A stretch of DNA of 64,000 bases from Micropterix aruncella (taxonomy: Eukaryota; Arthropoda; Insecta; Lepidoptera; Micropterigidae). The DNA is taken from contig OX155963.1 in the NCBI GenBank assembly GCA_944548615.1, positions 27,729,336 through 27,793,335 of the forward strand, written 5' to 3'. Shown piece after piece: positions 1 to 11,689 of this stretch. Within the stretch, counting starts at the first letter, position 1; every line of letters begins with the position of its first letter. A program made the position numbers and the translations under genes. The notes under the pieces were generated by a model, which saw nothing but the letters and a program-made list of their open reading frames with translations, had not been told where the DNA came from and did no database searches.

Positions 1-176
1 GGCTGCCCGCTGGTTATCTTCCTCGGTGCCTTGCCGTAAGGCGTTGGCCTCTGACGGGCATGCTGGCTTAGCTATACGGTAGATTTGTATTGCGTCTAAG
101 TCATCTAAACTCACCTCACGGGAGATAGAACGATCACTATCGTTAAAACTTGTTGCTTTAGGAAGGTATAAGAGCA
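1..176 (-). repeat. Family A retroposon-like repeat, 5' half, inverted
   Basis: Read on the minus strand this matches the 5' half of the family A element seen complete at 16131-16814 and 51590-52224: shared blocks include the 'gttttaacgat' segment, 'cgttctatctccc', 'catgcccgt' and 'aacgcctta'. It runs off the window edge. The adjacent DNA (from about 178) is the 3' half of the same family in the opposite orientation, so the two halves lie head to head. No coding potential is seen. Confidence 0.8.
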
Positions 177-177
177 T

Positions 178-440
178 TTACAGACCCCTAAAGTTGTTCG
201 CCGGAGTGCACAGTCGATTGGCTGTCGCCGCACGATGCCCAAATCGACCAGCAGCGCCCGAAGGCCATCCCCTGGGGAACTGACCTACTTGCCGTGGGAG
301 GAGAAACAAGAGTCCTTACAGGGTTCCATCCTCTTTGAGGAGGCTGCTGTATAGAAGTTGAACCGTGAGTAAAGCCGACCCAAATGTTAACTTGGGTCGG
401 CTTAGTTAGAGCGGATCTTAATGGCCCATTACAACTGCAC
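178..440 (+). repeat. Family A repeat, 3' half
   Basis: Shares 'gagtgcacagtcgattggct' and 'gccgcac' with the family A copies at 11.8, 16.6, 44.2 and 52.0 kb, and the following 'ccgtgag' segment before the 3' end. Near the end it has a short hairpin, GCCGACCCAA pairing with TTGGGTCGGC at about 376-402, and it ends close to 'ggcccatta' as other copies do. Confidence 0.8.
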
Positions 441-609
441 GAGGACCGGTAACTGCCTAAAGCGAGCTATGTATACGAAATGATGACATGGTCATGTAAT
501 TATCTGCCTATCATACACGAACGCGCGATCATCTTGCCATCACCCCGAATTTCACAATCACCAGCTAGCTACAAAGGAATTCGATATCGAAGACTATCTC
601 AGTTGTTTG

Positions 610-804
610 TATTATAAATAGGTTTGAATACGAGTTTAACGCGTGAAGTTTGTAGCACCCGACGTTTCGGCGATGTTGCAAACGCCGTTGTCCAGGATAG
701 ACTCCTACCCTGCCTACCCTGGACAACTACTCTTAAAACATCGCCGAAACGTCGGCTGCTACGAACTTCACGCGGTAAATTTATTTTGAAAACCTTTTTA
801 TAAT
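610..804. repeat. Foldback element with long inverted arms
   Basis: Two arms of roughly 70-85 bp (about 611-697 and 715-803) are imperfect reverse complements. Both carry 'cgacgtttcggc' and its complement, and 'gaagtttgtagca' faces 'tgctacgaacttc'. A related foldback with the same upstream flank ('actatcgcggttgtttga') occurs at 30426-30600, and a tiny version at 2485-2545. The open frame across it on the minus strand is a by-product of the repeat, not a gene. Confidence 0.75.
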
Positions 805-1021
805 AGCGACAAAGGAAGTTTATTTTACTGTTCGGCGATTGTATAGAATCGGTTGGAAGTGAAATTGCGGAGGACATCTTTATCGATATTTAAAGAAAAA
901 TATAAGAGTATGCCTCTAGGGGCAAAATAAATAATAAAAGTCGTCTTTTTTTGGTTTTATTTTCTTTCGACTTTAATTTCTTTAGATAGTAATTTTTATT
1001 ACTTCTACAATTTGAAATTAT

Positions 1022-1062
1022 TTAGACCATATTAGATAGTAAATCTATCTAATATGGTCTAT
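1022..1062. repeat. Perfect short snap-back hairpin
   Basis: AGACCATATTAGATAG is followed after a few bases by its exact complement CTATCTAATATGGTCT. It stands alone in AT-rich DNA, with no related copy seen elsewhere in the window. It could be a cruciform or the scar of a template switch; a terminator role is not implied. Confidence 0.75.
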
Positions 1063-2059
1063 GTAACTTTACTATGAAATTAAGTTAATAAAATAAATAA
1101 ATTAAAATGAAATAAGTGTTTTGGCGATAGTCAATGCAAACCAGCGAAAACAAAAATTTACAAGTTCTATCGGCAGATAATGCTTTAAAATCGGAAAATT
1201 TTACTGGATTACTGGAAATAAAATAGTACATATACCAACATTTGCAGATTCCCATGAAAATATAATGTTCTAAAATGATATAATTCATATTTATATGAAT
1301 ATATTAATAGTATATGGCTCATAGTGTTTATTTTCATATTAATAATACGTGTATTTTTATATACATAATAAATGGGTTTGGTAGTATAACACGTACCGTG
1401 TTCTTATAAAAAAAAAATATGGTATACAATTTATTACGAGTAGGTTAATCGACGCAACATCCACCCACAACCTATTTCAACTCATTTTAGGAAGTGTTAA
1501 AGAAGTAAAATTATATGTAGCTATTATTTTACGACGTACGATCTATGTAGTTGGTAGATCTTCCAATCGTAAATTTTAGAATTGCTGAAATTAACCTTAA
1601 AAACAGGATTTAAATTGTACATATGGCAACGCTGGCACAAGATCCCTTACTCACTCGCCCCTTGGTGGGAGAAAACTCCCTAATATCTGTTATTACATAG
1701 AGCAGTTATTTTTAATTACATAGTGCATTTTATAATTACATATTAATAATATTGCAGAATAAAGGCACTTTATGAAACAATAAATAGTTTGATTTATTTG
1801 AGAAAATGCGGCCCTGGATCCGGCCGTCACTCGTCAGAAATGCGACCTTGCTCCATTTGCCCCGCCTTCGCCTCCAGTCACCGTTTTATATAAATATCGA
1901 TAAGTCATTATACGGAATTTAACGGTTAATGGGACCACTGCACCATCAAGCGAACATCTAATCGAACTTGCTATAATACCTATGCATCGGTTCAAGAAAA
2001 ATAATTGAATTTAAAAAGTGCAAAGAAAAAAATCATTCGTCGATTCAGGAGTTTCTGGT
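1063..2059. other. AT-rich DNA without recognisable genes
   Basis: Short accidental frames only. At about 1620-1690 and 1800-1880 there are somewhat GC-richer patches ('ggcaacgctggcac', 'cccgccttcgcctcc') that I could not match to any other part of the window. Confidence 0.6.
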
Positions 2060-2430
2060 AAAATGCTTTTTTTACATGACTGCCCAACAAAAAAGAAGTG
2101 TAATGTGTTCGGGATTCATCTACGTATGTTTTCCGTTTTTTTGTTACACCATAACTTCTAAACCTTAACTACCCAAATATGAAGTAAATAGTTGTCTAAA
2201 TGTACAAATGTCTAAATGTCGAAATTTCTATAAATTAACATAAATACAAAGGTCTGTCTGAGTACATTCCGTATATACATGTATCTATTATATATGGATA
2301 ACTAGATAAACTACAAATACTCGTATATCACAAAAAACTTGAAAAATCAAGTTATAAATACAATAGCTTACTTTCTGTATCGGCAGTCGTGTTCCTTATT
2401 TTGATTAATATATTTACCTTTTGGATTAAA
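2060..2430 (+). repeat. Dispersed repeat, family E
   Basis: Matches 54905-55695 in the same orientation. Shared blocks are 'gactgccca', 'taatgtgttc', 'ataacttcta', 'aaatgtc', 'ataaattaacataaata', 'tatggataa', 'cggcagtc' and 'atatttacctt'. No reading frame survives in both copies, so it is probably an old non-autonomous element or an untranslated part of one. Confidence 0.7.
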
Positions 2431-2484
2431 CTCTCGCCTAATACAGGAGTATTTGGAAAATAATAAAAATTGTATTAATGTGAA

Positions 2485-2545
2485 ATCGAAGACTATCGCG
2501 GTTGTTTGACATTATAAATAGGATAGAAATCTATCCTATTTATAA
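2485..2545. repeat. Short foldback relic
   Basis: ATTATAAATAGGATAG and its exact complement are separated by four bases. The flank 'atcgaagactatcgcggttg' is nearly identical to the left flank of the larger foldbacks at 582-612 and 30428-30455, so this is probably the same family reduced to its stem tip. Confidence 0.65.
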
Positions 2546-3840
2546 TTGTATTAATGATTATCGCATTAAGCAAAAATGCGTATTTCCACAAATGCAACCA
2601 ATTAGCCAAAATCATCTATTAATAGTTTACCTTTAGATGGTTTTCTCTACGCCACTGTGCTTTATTATACCTACTCACTGGAAGTTTTGTTAGAAAACAA
2701 TGGCGCAAACTCCATTAGGGTCAAACTAATCATAAGTGATATATCAATCGTGGGGAATAGGCCTAATACAGTATGCTATTGGTCGATTGAGCATTTTTAT
2801 AGGTTTCTTTATGTTAAAAAATAACACCCAGCGGTCTGCAATACATCGTCAGTATTAGAAGTTTCCATCCACTATGAAAACTATACTGAAAGTTAACTTT
2901 ATACGTTGTATTAAAGAAGCAGAATTTGCTAAACTAATTGAAGGGTTAAGGGGGAAAAACGATCAATGCCAACTTCCTTCAATTTTTAGTAATCTCATTA
3001 TTAAAATTTAGTTATAATATATGACCCTTTATCCAAGGTTTGATTGAGTGTGAAAAATCTTTTTTTCTGTAAACCAAATATATTTAAGATTCAAAAAAAA
3101 ACATTTTACAAATATTAAACCACAAAAAATAGTATATCATTTGTATAAAACAATAACATCGATCGGTTTTTCCTGTAGCCCTTCAATTGTGTTGCACTCG
3201 TTAATCTGTATGCTACGCCATATTTACGAAATAAAGCCATGTATTGTCAAATTTTCTTTATGCTGTGATGCCGTTAGTCTTCATGCAGTTTGAAGTAATT
3301 TAAAACGGCAACACCATTGCACTGGAACCCAGCATATTTTAATGTGGAAACGTGAGTATTAATGATGCCACAGCGGGGTGAAATGTCTCAGTCGTACAGA
3401 CATGCCGTTGTATCTTGCATACATCGAAATGCAACAGATAGTCCAGACGGTCCATCTTTACATAATTAGTACTTGGTGGCCAACCGGAAAATCCTCACGT
3501 GCAACAATAACGTTTGAATAATAGAAACTATTGTCTTGAACGGCAGTAATTTCTGTAAGGCTACAAGGCTATACAAATCGAAGAATATTCGTGGTAGGCT
3601 TCATCTTGCACTCTGACTGAAGACCTATTATGGTATCAGACTTTGAATCCTGACTCGTATCTATAAGCTCCTCGTGTATTATCATGTAGTCCAAATTCAA
3701 CCAAATCACGTTGATTCATGATATCAAAGATGTAACAAATTATTATTTAAACTAACTTCCGGCCAAGCCTGATTTCCTCAGCTCAATCTAATCCAGATTA
3801 CTCCCACATAAATCTAAATAGAAAAATCGATCGAGCATTA
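2546..3840. other. Complex AT-rich DNA, no gene seen
   Basis: No coding, RNA or repeat signal is recognised. The composition is less simple than its surroundings ('gcacaatgc'-like mixed sequence around 3300-3500), and it may be intronic or intergenic single-copy DNA. Confidence 0.5.
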
Positions 3841-4110
3841 AAAGCGTAAAATACGAACATAAACAATAAATGGAAAGCGTTAATTATGTCGGCGGCATGT
3901 TCGCCTAATCGATGACGCGGGAGAAACAAATTAATCATTGCTTAAATTGCCTTTTATTTATTTTTGGGGCAATTAACACATTAGCGCCTTGACTAATGGC
4001 AATGCGCGGATACGCCCTGAACGGCCGAAATAAATCATTACCGCTCAGCGGAGATAGTTAACTGGAAAGGGCCTCTTTTTTAATGATAACCCATTAGTGT
4101 TTGACGGTGA
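3840..4110. promoter_or_regulatory. Candidate conserved non-coding / enhancer-like block
   Basis: A complex, mixed-composition block in an AT-rich setting, with no repeat partner in the window. It has closely spaced TAAT-core sites typical of homeodomain binding ('gttaattatg', 'aattaatcattg', 'caattaacacattag', 'gactaatgg', 'aaatcattacc'). Insect developmental enhancers often look like this, but clustered TAAT words are also common by chance in AT-rich DNA. Function is inference only. Confidence 0.3.
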
Positions 4111-5990
4111 CGTTTTAGATTAGGGGATAGAAGAGGGAGGTATATTTAAATAGAGAGGTATCGTGAGATAGGGCTTCTTAGGATTTTATTGCTATTAAGA
4201 TCCGAGGCTCGAATTCCGCAGGAAATGCCCTAGATCATTCCTGATGTGGTGTGTTCACACTTCACAGATAGAGTAGTGGGTCCTTTTAGATTTAGATCAA
4301 GGATTCCCAAAGTTATTCTTATCACAATCCCCTGGTGCAAAATAATATCCACGTCCCTGTATTATGATAAATTCATAATATATGTGTAACAAGAATAAAA
4401 AACACGACTGCTGCCAAAGAAAGTGAACTATTGTATTTATAAATATTTTTATTTCGGTTTTTTCTGAAGTATTTGTGGTTGATTTATTTAACCATATATA
4501 TACATTTTATTTGAAACTAAACACGATATGGTTATGTTAATTTATTGACAATAGACATTTAGACGACTACTTACTTGATATTTAGAAATTTAAGGTGTGC
4601 TATGACACTCGAGATGACATAACGATTCTAACGGTACTACACACTTCTAGATCGGTTCAAGCGTTTATAAGTTATGGAGGAATAAAACCCTGAACAAATT
4701 ATACTCCTTTTTTGTCGGGCAGACGTGTAAAAAGTAATAAAAATCACATAGGTTTTATTTATTGCTTATTATTATATTTATTGCTAAGTACAACACCAGT
4801 GATAAAAAACAAATCATTCTGAGACGGATATGATCATGCATATTTTAAGGAAGATTTATAATTCTGGGTTGAATTAAAAGAGTGCACATCGTAAATCAAC
4901 AGCAATAAAGAATTTGCTTTTAAACTTCATTTTAATTGCTATAAACTGATGAAAATGCCTTATCGCACAAATAGGTGTTTAAAATTTTAAATACAAACGC
5001 AGCGCTTGCTATAATATGGCCCTCTATATGTTATGGCCCTTGATTAAGTACCTATAAGTTTTTCCCTATAAACTTATACTTAATAAAAAAAAAGCCATCT
5101 TTTCATTTTTAATTTCCAAAGATTGCTGTTGAAACTTTTGTGGAAGCGCGTATATGTCAGTCAACATGAAATGGAAATATTTTTATCTCATGAGTTAGAG
5201 AAATAGCGCTTGAACTCATCAATAAGGTACTGCAAATGGTTTAATATGTTTCTCTTAATATCGGTATCATCAAAACCTCCATTTAATGCATTTATTTTGA
5301 GATTGTCAATAATTTGGGAAAATTAGAAGTAATTGCATAGCTCTGCTAAAATGTTACCTTTACAAAGTTGCAACTTTTAAGTATACGCAGTGAAGGCATG
5401 GAATGCTCCTCTTGTAATGTCATCAAGCCTCTCTTGGAAGGCGCAAAATAAATTTGAAAATAAATTTCTAGGTGAAATGTCGGATTTTGCGACGAGAAAT
5501 TTAGATACATTATTATGAATTTTTGTTACCTGTCTATGATTTTTTCTCCACTGTTAAAGACTGCTTCTTAATTGTATTTTTATTTTGCATATTTTGAATT
5601 TAAATCTTTTACTTGCCAATTTTAAAGTCGATAAATTGAGATATACCTAGATAATTTTCGTCATTAATGTTAAAAGTACATAATAACGAATCATGACTGA
5701 ACTGTCCCATCATAGGATAGAGTGTTCCTGAGACGGTAAACCGGGGCACATTTTTGAGGTTGAGGAGATCCACATTGGATAATGTTATTATCGTCAAAAC
5801 AGAAAATTATTAGGATTTATTCAGGTTAAATTTAGTAATATAAAACATACCATTTAAAAAGATGTCGACTGTAATTAAAAATTCGAAAATAGAGAACTGA
5901 TAGCTTATTTATTTATTTTGCAATATCGTCACATTACGTAAATTATGTTCTATATCTTCAGATTAATAGAAATATAATATTAGAAACAGC
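4111..5990. other. AT-rich DNA, no gene seen
   Basis: Only short accidental frames. No tRNA-like, transposase-like or tandem-repeat signal was recognised. Confidence 0.5.
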
Positions 5991-7040
5991 CTGTAACGGT
6001 GCAACTTTCGCAACATTGGGGGAAGTTAGGGTGGGTGCACACTAACACGCCCTGTACGTTTAACAAAAGCGTTACTATTATTAATCGATCTCTGCCCAGG
6101 AACGTCAGTGGCGCCATTGGCCAATTCCGCATCGCAAAAAATGCACTACATAAAAATCAACAGCCATTAGTGGAAACGCATGTCAAATCATAGCGGTACA
6201 TTGTAATCATTCGCTAAATGATAGTGCGGGCGGCTTTGGTTGATCGAAGCTGCGTGGATTCCCTAAGAAACAAGTGGATAGGACTATGCGTACGCGTCTG
6301 CTGTTACGATGCCTTTAATTTCAAGTGCCGTTCACTAATCAGCCAGACCTCCTGAAGTGTCCGTCTTATGAATGACTGTAATGTTACATTTTTAAATAAC
6401 TTATTTAATTACATTAAATACAATATTTCAGGCTGATGACACGTTTTCAACAATAGTTTCAATGACCTAAGTCTCCAATACGCACAGTGCTTACTATAGG
6501 GGTTGGGAGAGAGAAACGCTTGTCAAACTTTTATTTATCAGTCAAGTTTTTGAAATTTACCTAAAAAACACAAGTGTTTTTTTCCAAAATACATATTTTT
6601 TGATTTTCAAAAAATGCGCTCTTACTGATTCTTGAAGGTGTTACTAATTAAAACCTCAACCTTTGTACTTACTTGACGTGGGAGATTCACTATGACAATT
6701 TCTTAATGACACGCAAATTACTGACTAATATTACTTGCATCTTGGGAGCATTTTCGACAAGTGATAGTGGCTGCGAGATCACGATTTGCTGAATCCCGTG
6801 CTACGCGAAACGTGAACTGGAGGGCCTATCTACTATGTATTAAACACATGTCGGAGCGATGCGGTAAAAAATCGCTCTTATCGATCGATATCGTGCGTCC
6901 GATTGACGGACCCGGTCCGAGGCAAGTGAAAGCAAGGACACGAACAGACGATAGCCGCTGATAACACGTATCAGTCGGGCGTGTTGCAACACCCAGTACT
7001 CGGGCGGGTACACGCCCAATGTAACCGCATTAAGGTAACG
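5991..7040. other. Complex low-copy DNA with GC-richer patches
   Basis: The patches at about 6000-6350 and 6750-7040 are GC-richer than the background ('ggcgccattggccaattcc', 'ggacccggtccgag') and have no repeat partner that I can see. Two short plus-strand frames (5999-6193, 6761-6961) show no recognisable domain. It could be an untranslated exon, regulatory DNA or an old element. Confidence 0.35.
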
Positions 7041-7379
7041 TGAAGTGTTATAAGTTAAAGCAATATTTTTTATCCGATAAGAAAATGATGGATTCGTCGA
7101 GGTTAAAAATCGCAGGATTTGAATATTTTAAATTGTCAAGTCACCATTCGGATGGCATGTTGAAATTTCACTACTTTTTCAATTTTCTTATTGCGAAGTA
7201 ATTGTCAGTGAACCTCTTTTTCAAATTACATACTTGCTTGGGATCCGTATAAAAAAAAGAAGTGATGATTATATCGAATATTAGAATTAAATAATGTCAT
7301 GCTACAATTTGTCAACCAGGATTTTACTTCGAATTGCAACGTATAGTCCCATACTTCCAAAAATCATTAATTTACTTTA

Positions 7380-8535
7380 TTATGTTCACTATGGCGACTT
7401 TCGGGGAATAACAATATGGCGGCGCACTTTTAATGCCGCTCTAACAGGCATATGCGGTATAAAATACTAATATAAAAACAAACGAATTTTTAATAATATA
7501 TATTAATATTGTTTACAAAAATATGTCAGTATTTAATTTGGTATACAGGTTTTAATATGTAATAATTACGCATTTTCAGATACAGATATACTTCAGAGGC
7601 CAGAAGCTATATGACCTGGCCTGGTTGTGAGAACACGAAAAAGAATTTTAAACAATTATGCCAGATTTTAAAAACCCGGTCCTTAAGCTATCGTTTCGCT
7701 AAAATGAAATTAGTAAATTATTTCCATATTAACTGTAAATTATCTTTATTCTGTTACTGTTTTCCAAAAAAATAAAAACGAGCGAGATTTGTCTTCAGTT
7801 TTTGAAAAACTTAGAGATGAATCTCAGTATTAAAAAATACTGTTTACACCAGCATATGGTCTATTTGTAAAGTACCAAGACAGCTTTTGGGCGTCCCATA
7901 CAAAAAATATAAGAAAAAAATGATTGAAATTACGTAATTTCCAAAAATGTTACGGCCAAACATTATTTTTTTTCTATTTGTTAAATATACTTTTGAGTAA
8001 TATAAAAATAACACAGTGATCTTAAGTTATTTTATTATTGTAATCTAATTTTTAATTTATAAAAAAATATTCATTTGATAATTTATTATATTATAATTGA
8101 AAAGCCAAATCGACTATATTAGACGACGCGCGAAGTAAAAATCGTCATTCGTAATTGGCCACTGCCGACGGTGGGACGTATATATATCGAAAGCGTGCGG
8201 GCGCGTGGCATTGCAAAAAGACCTAAATTTTTAGTCGCGCCAACTCGGAAGGGAGCCTTAATAGATGGCATTCTATCTCTCCGTGTTATTACATTATGAT
8301 ATAATGAACCTTTATAAAAAAAATGATAGATGGCACTAATATTTGATATGTTATTATATGTTATACTTTGTTAAATGGCTAAACTTTTATGATCAATCAG
8401 TCTTTTACAGATAACCAAATAAACCAAACCAATATCAACCAAATAAATAGATCAAATTAGTGTGGCCGTCAATGCTAACAGCGCCACTTTATTTTTGCAG
8501 TTTCAGAAGGGTTGCTAAATCATACGATAATCTTG
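7380..8535 (+). repeat. Family C dispersed repeat, interrupted copy
   Basis: The parts at about 7470-7590 and 8264-8535 match the family C copies at 14600-15015 (plus) and 56390-56800 (minus). Shared blocks are 'taattacgca' followed by 'cagat', 'atggcattctatc', and the right end 'cagaagggttgc'. Between 7590 and 8260 lies about 0.67 kb that is absent from the other two copies, so it is probably an insertion. No protein similarity was recognised. Confidence 0.65.
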
Positions 8536-8887
8536 AGCAATATCACACCATATCACACAATAAATATTGCTAGGACCAATTGAGAAGCCCCCGAGAAATA
8601 AGAAGAGCAGCCGAGCAGCGGACCCTCCCAGAAAAAATAAAGTCCATGATCGTCGCAAATCGAATCCTGTCCCGCCACACATAGTATCTAGAGCAATCTG
8701 TCGTGAAATCTCACAACTATTACCTTGTTTACCGTTATTTTATTTAAGGTTTGTTAATTGTTTTTTTTTTATTTGCAATGTTTATTGGCAGTTTGTTTGA
8801 AGTTTTAATTTGCAGTTATTTTCCTTGCAATTTTCGTTAGGTTATTTCGACATGTTGGTTCGGTTCCGATGACAATGCATTTTTATT

Positions 8888-9312
8888 GTGAGCATTACCA
8901 AATTCTACACCCAGCATCGGCTCCCACCGAGGATACTCTTCCACAGTCACCAGCACAGATACACAATTTTCTATACGTATTCAATTATGATAGCCCTTTC
9001 TAAATGTCACCATCATATGGCTGCTGCATCCGGGGTTGGCTCCCGACGAGGGGGCTCCTCAACGGTCAACAACACAGAAACGAAATTCTGTATACGCGCT
9101 CAATTTCCTAATACCAGCGCTCACTATCCTTAGCCCATTCTAAATTTCACTGCGACAGGGCTGCTGCGCCCAGGGTTGGCTTCCAACGTGGGGACTTCTC
9201 AACGGTCGACAACACAAACACGAAATTCTGTATAGCATTCGATTATGATAGCCCGTTCTATGTTCTACTATGACATGGCCGCTGCACCCAGGGTTGGCTC
9301 GGGATAGCATTT
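8888..9312 (+). repeat. Approximately 118-bp satellite, array 1
   Basis: About three and a half head-to-tail units. The landmark 'ggctgctgc' recurs at about 9019, 9159 and 9277 (spacings 140 and 118), each followed by 'gggttggctc'-like sequence, 'cctcaacggtc' and 'gaaattctgtata'. The same unit appears in reverse orientation at 13880-14212. The short frame 8888-9133 is produced by the repeat. Confidence 0.8.
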
Positions 9313-9611
9313 TAATAAATGATTGTTTTTTAAAATGTATATTTATTACTTATTACTCTATTACTTATATAACTTATATAACTTATTCTCTTTTCACCCG
9401 AAGACTACACTAATTCGCAAAGGATATTGGGAAACTAAGCCTGGATATTTTTACTATCTGTCGTGTGGACAAATAAAAGGATTAAAAAAAAAACCTTTTC
9501 TTCTCTAAAACTCACAACATAAAAATAAGGGACATGTAATTAAGCTATAAACTGTAAACAAACTGTAAATAATATAATAATATTTAAACATATACCTAAA
9601 GCGTCAAATAG

Positions 9612-9966
9612 AGCTGTCTACTACAACAGGCGAACCCGTCACCTCAGGAAGTTTTAACGATTGGTCGTTCTATCTCCCGTGAAGTGAACACAGAAGACTC
9701 GGACAAAACAATGCCTTATCCGCGAGATAACCAGGTATGTTACTCAGCGGGCTTACACGACCAGATTACTCCGGTCTCTCGACTGTAACCGACCGTAAAC
9801 CGAATCTATCGCGGACCACGGCGTCCTTTGCCCGGCATGTTCCACCCGGGATCGGATAGCCGATGGTCGTTTCAAGAGCAGTCGCCGTAAGGTCAGCAAC
9901 CACCCCCGCTCTATAGGAAACAGTACTGCTTCCAGACTCCCCCGACTGTTAGTCAGATTATTAGGC
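9612..9966 (+). repeat. Family A repeat, 5'-to-middle part
   Basis: Starts with 'caacaggcgaacccgtcacc' as in the 51.6-kb copy and continues through the 'cgttctatctccc', 'gcgagata', 'accagattactcc', 'tatcgcggaccacggc' and 'cccccgactgttagt' blocks. It lacks the 3' third and breaks at about 9960 into a different sequence with a strong hairpin. Confidence 0.8.
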
Positions 9967-9969
9967 TAC

Positions 9970-10165
9970 GCGGTGATAGACGGGGGGAGAAACCCCGCCC
10001 ACCACCCGGGCAGTTCTAACGACATGGGTCGTCTTATCTGCCCGGGATATCGTGCATCGACAACATCACGAGTACCAGAAGGGTATTACGTGAGGGGTGG
10101 ACGCAGCGCCGGCTCGAGGAAACTTGGCGCTCCAGGCAAAAGACTAGAATGGCGCCCATTAATAA
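9970..10165 (+). repeat. Family A-like variant with strong 5' hairpin
   Basis: After the truncated family A copy comes a segment with the same layout but different bases: CCCGGGCAG pairs with CTGCCCGGG and enclosed ACGAC pairs with GTCGT (10012-10049). In family A the equivalent place holds AACGA and TCGTT. A 'gaaaccccgcccaccacc' segment precedes it. The frame 9973-10197 has no recognisable domain. Confidence 0.55.
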
Positions 10166-10261
10166 AAATCACGAAACATAAATTGTGTAATTTTTAATCA
10201 AATAATTAGAGCACATATGTGACTTACCTACTTATATATAATTATAATACAAACTTAAAAA

Positions 10262-10512
10262 AAAAATACAACCGACTTCAAATAATTTTTGCACCTATTT
10301 TCCAGCTATTTTAATTTTAAAACCAAACTACTGAACTAATTTTGATTAAATTTCTATGGAACTAATCTGAAAGTATATTCTTTCAAATACAAAAAGAATT
10401 TTCCAAATCGCTTCATAAATGACGGAGATCTGAGGTAACAAACATAAAAAAAATAAAAAAAAACATTCAACCGAATTGAGAACTTCCTCCTTTTATTGAA
10501 GTCGGTTAAAAA
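10262..10512. mobile_element. MITE-like repeat with 'accgacttcaa' inverted ends
   Basis: The left end 'aaccgacttcaa' and right end 'ttgaagtcggtt' are perfect inverted repeats about 225 bp apart. The right side reads as the 'gaattgagaacttcctcctt' type sequence, which I recall as very common in lepidopteran intergenic DNA. No reading frame. It lies just beyond the 3' end of the hAT remnant. Confidence 0.65.
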
Positions 10513-10579
10513 GAGAATATATCCACCTTCTTTAGCTGCAGATGGAGTGAAATATAAGAATTTTTTAAAAGACTAATTA

Positions 10580-11404
10580 GAGATTTAGAAAGACTAATCA
10601 AGCAAGTTTTATTTTCCTTGCCTTTATTTTAGCAAAAGTGGAAACGATCTCCTTTAAATCTATTGTTTGAGCTATTTCTTGTTCTATAGATAAAGTCAAC
10701 AACCCCACAAGTCTTTCTTGGGTCATCGTAGAGCGCAGATACGTTTTAATTAGTTTAATTTAGAAAAACTGCGCTCACCACTGGCCACAGACCCGGGAAG
10801 TGTCAGCGACACCCTTATTGCAGTTACTAAATTAGGTAAGATATCTAGTAACCCATGTTCACAAATATAATTTAAAAGTTTTTGTGGCGCAGTGTTATTA
10901 TTTGGTACTCTCCTTGCAATAGCTTGTAATTCGCTGCATAACTCAGTTGCATCAACATCCTTAGAGTCTCCATGACTAAGAGATTCTTCCAACTTTACAC
11001 AGTATTCCAGAACATCTTTGGAAGTTTTATTCTGCATCTCATGAACGTTATAGAGAAATCCAAAAACATGATTAATGTTATTTATCTGATTAAACCTCTC
11101 ATCGATTGAATTTATTGCTGTATCCAGCACGGCAAAATAAAAATGTATTTTGAACTGATCTTTCCCATTACTTAAGGACTTATCTTCCGCTTCATAGCTG
11201 AACTGTCTTTTCTTTTTTCTTAAGCGGACTGGCTTCGATGCTGATGCGAATGATGCGGAAATGTTTACTTCTTCTGAAATTTCTCTTGCTTCTACCAGCA
11301 TTTTTTCGAATCCCAAATCACTTCTACAGCTTTCGAGAAAGGTTTTTCGATTCGCGTGGTCGTGTCGCAGATATACTCTGATACATACGCTACCAGATCG
11401 CCTC
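10580..11404 (-). pseudogene. hAT transposase C-terminal remnant (ZMYM1-like)
   Basis: The minus-strand frame 10750-11436 ends in LTLPGSVASGERSFSKLN, the signature of the hAT C-terminal dimerisation region. Helical sequence before it (FNQINNINHVFGFLYN) fits the ZMYM1-like branch of hAT proteins. A one-base deletion just after SFSKL stops the frame; in the next frame the protein continues with LIKTYLRSTMTQERLVGLLT and ends near KARKIKLA at about 10585. The first ~19 residues of the open frame (MPRALVFWG...) come from the element's terminal DNA, not the transposase. The N-terminal zinc finger and catalytic residues are missing, so this is dead. It is a transposon relic, not a host gene. Confidence 0.8.
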
Positions 11405-11475
11405 GCCGCCCCCCAAAATACAAGCGCCCTAGGCAATTGCCTAGTTTGCCTATATGGACGGGCCGGCCCTGGGTG
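11405..11475 (-). mobile_element. hAT terminal inverted repeat region
   Basis: On the minus strand the end reads CAGGGCCGGCCCGTC, followed by sequence with the palindrome CCTAGGCAATTGCCTAG-like core. The CAGGG start is typical of hAT ends. It directly abuts the C-terminal coding part, which means most of the transposase gene was lost by an internal deletion. The opposite end was not identified with confidence. Confidence 0.55.
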
Positions 11476-11689
11476 GACGAACGGAGATATGGAGGAAGAT
11501 TCTCCTGGTTTCGACCTCCTCCGGCACCCCGTGAACCGTTTATTGAATCATGGAAATTTCAACAATTCACTTACTATCTAACATTATAAAATATACAAGT
11601 TTTAGCTTACGTACTAAAGTTATAAACAGAATGAAGAAATAATTATAATTTAGTAGGGTAAATGGTAGGCGATGAGATGGTGAATCCAT

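Noticed and set aside
599..877. 92-codon minus frame
   Set aside because: Lies across the foldback element; both arms contribute to the frame.
8888..9312. CRISPR-like array
   Set aside because: The units are a continuous ~118-bp satellite without short identical repeats and unique spacers, and the genome is eukaryotic.
10750..11436. 228-codon frame as a host ZMYM1-like gene
   Set aside because: It ends in the hAT dimerisation signature, begins inside the transposon's terminal DNA, and is frameshifted; it is a transposon relic.
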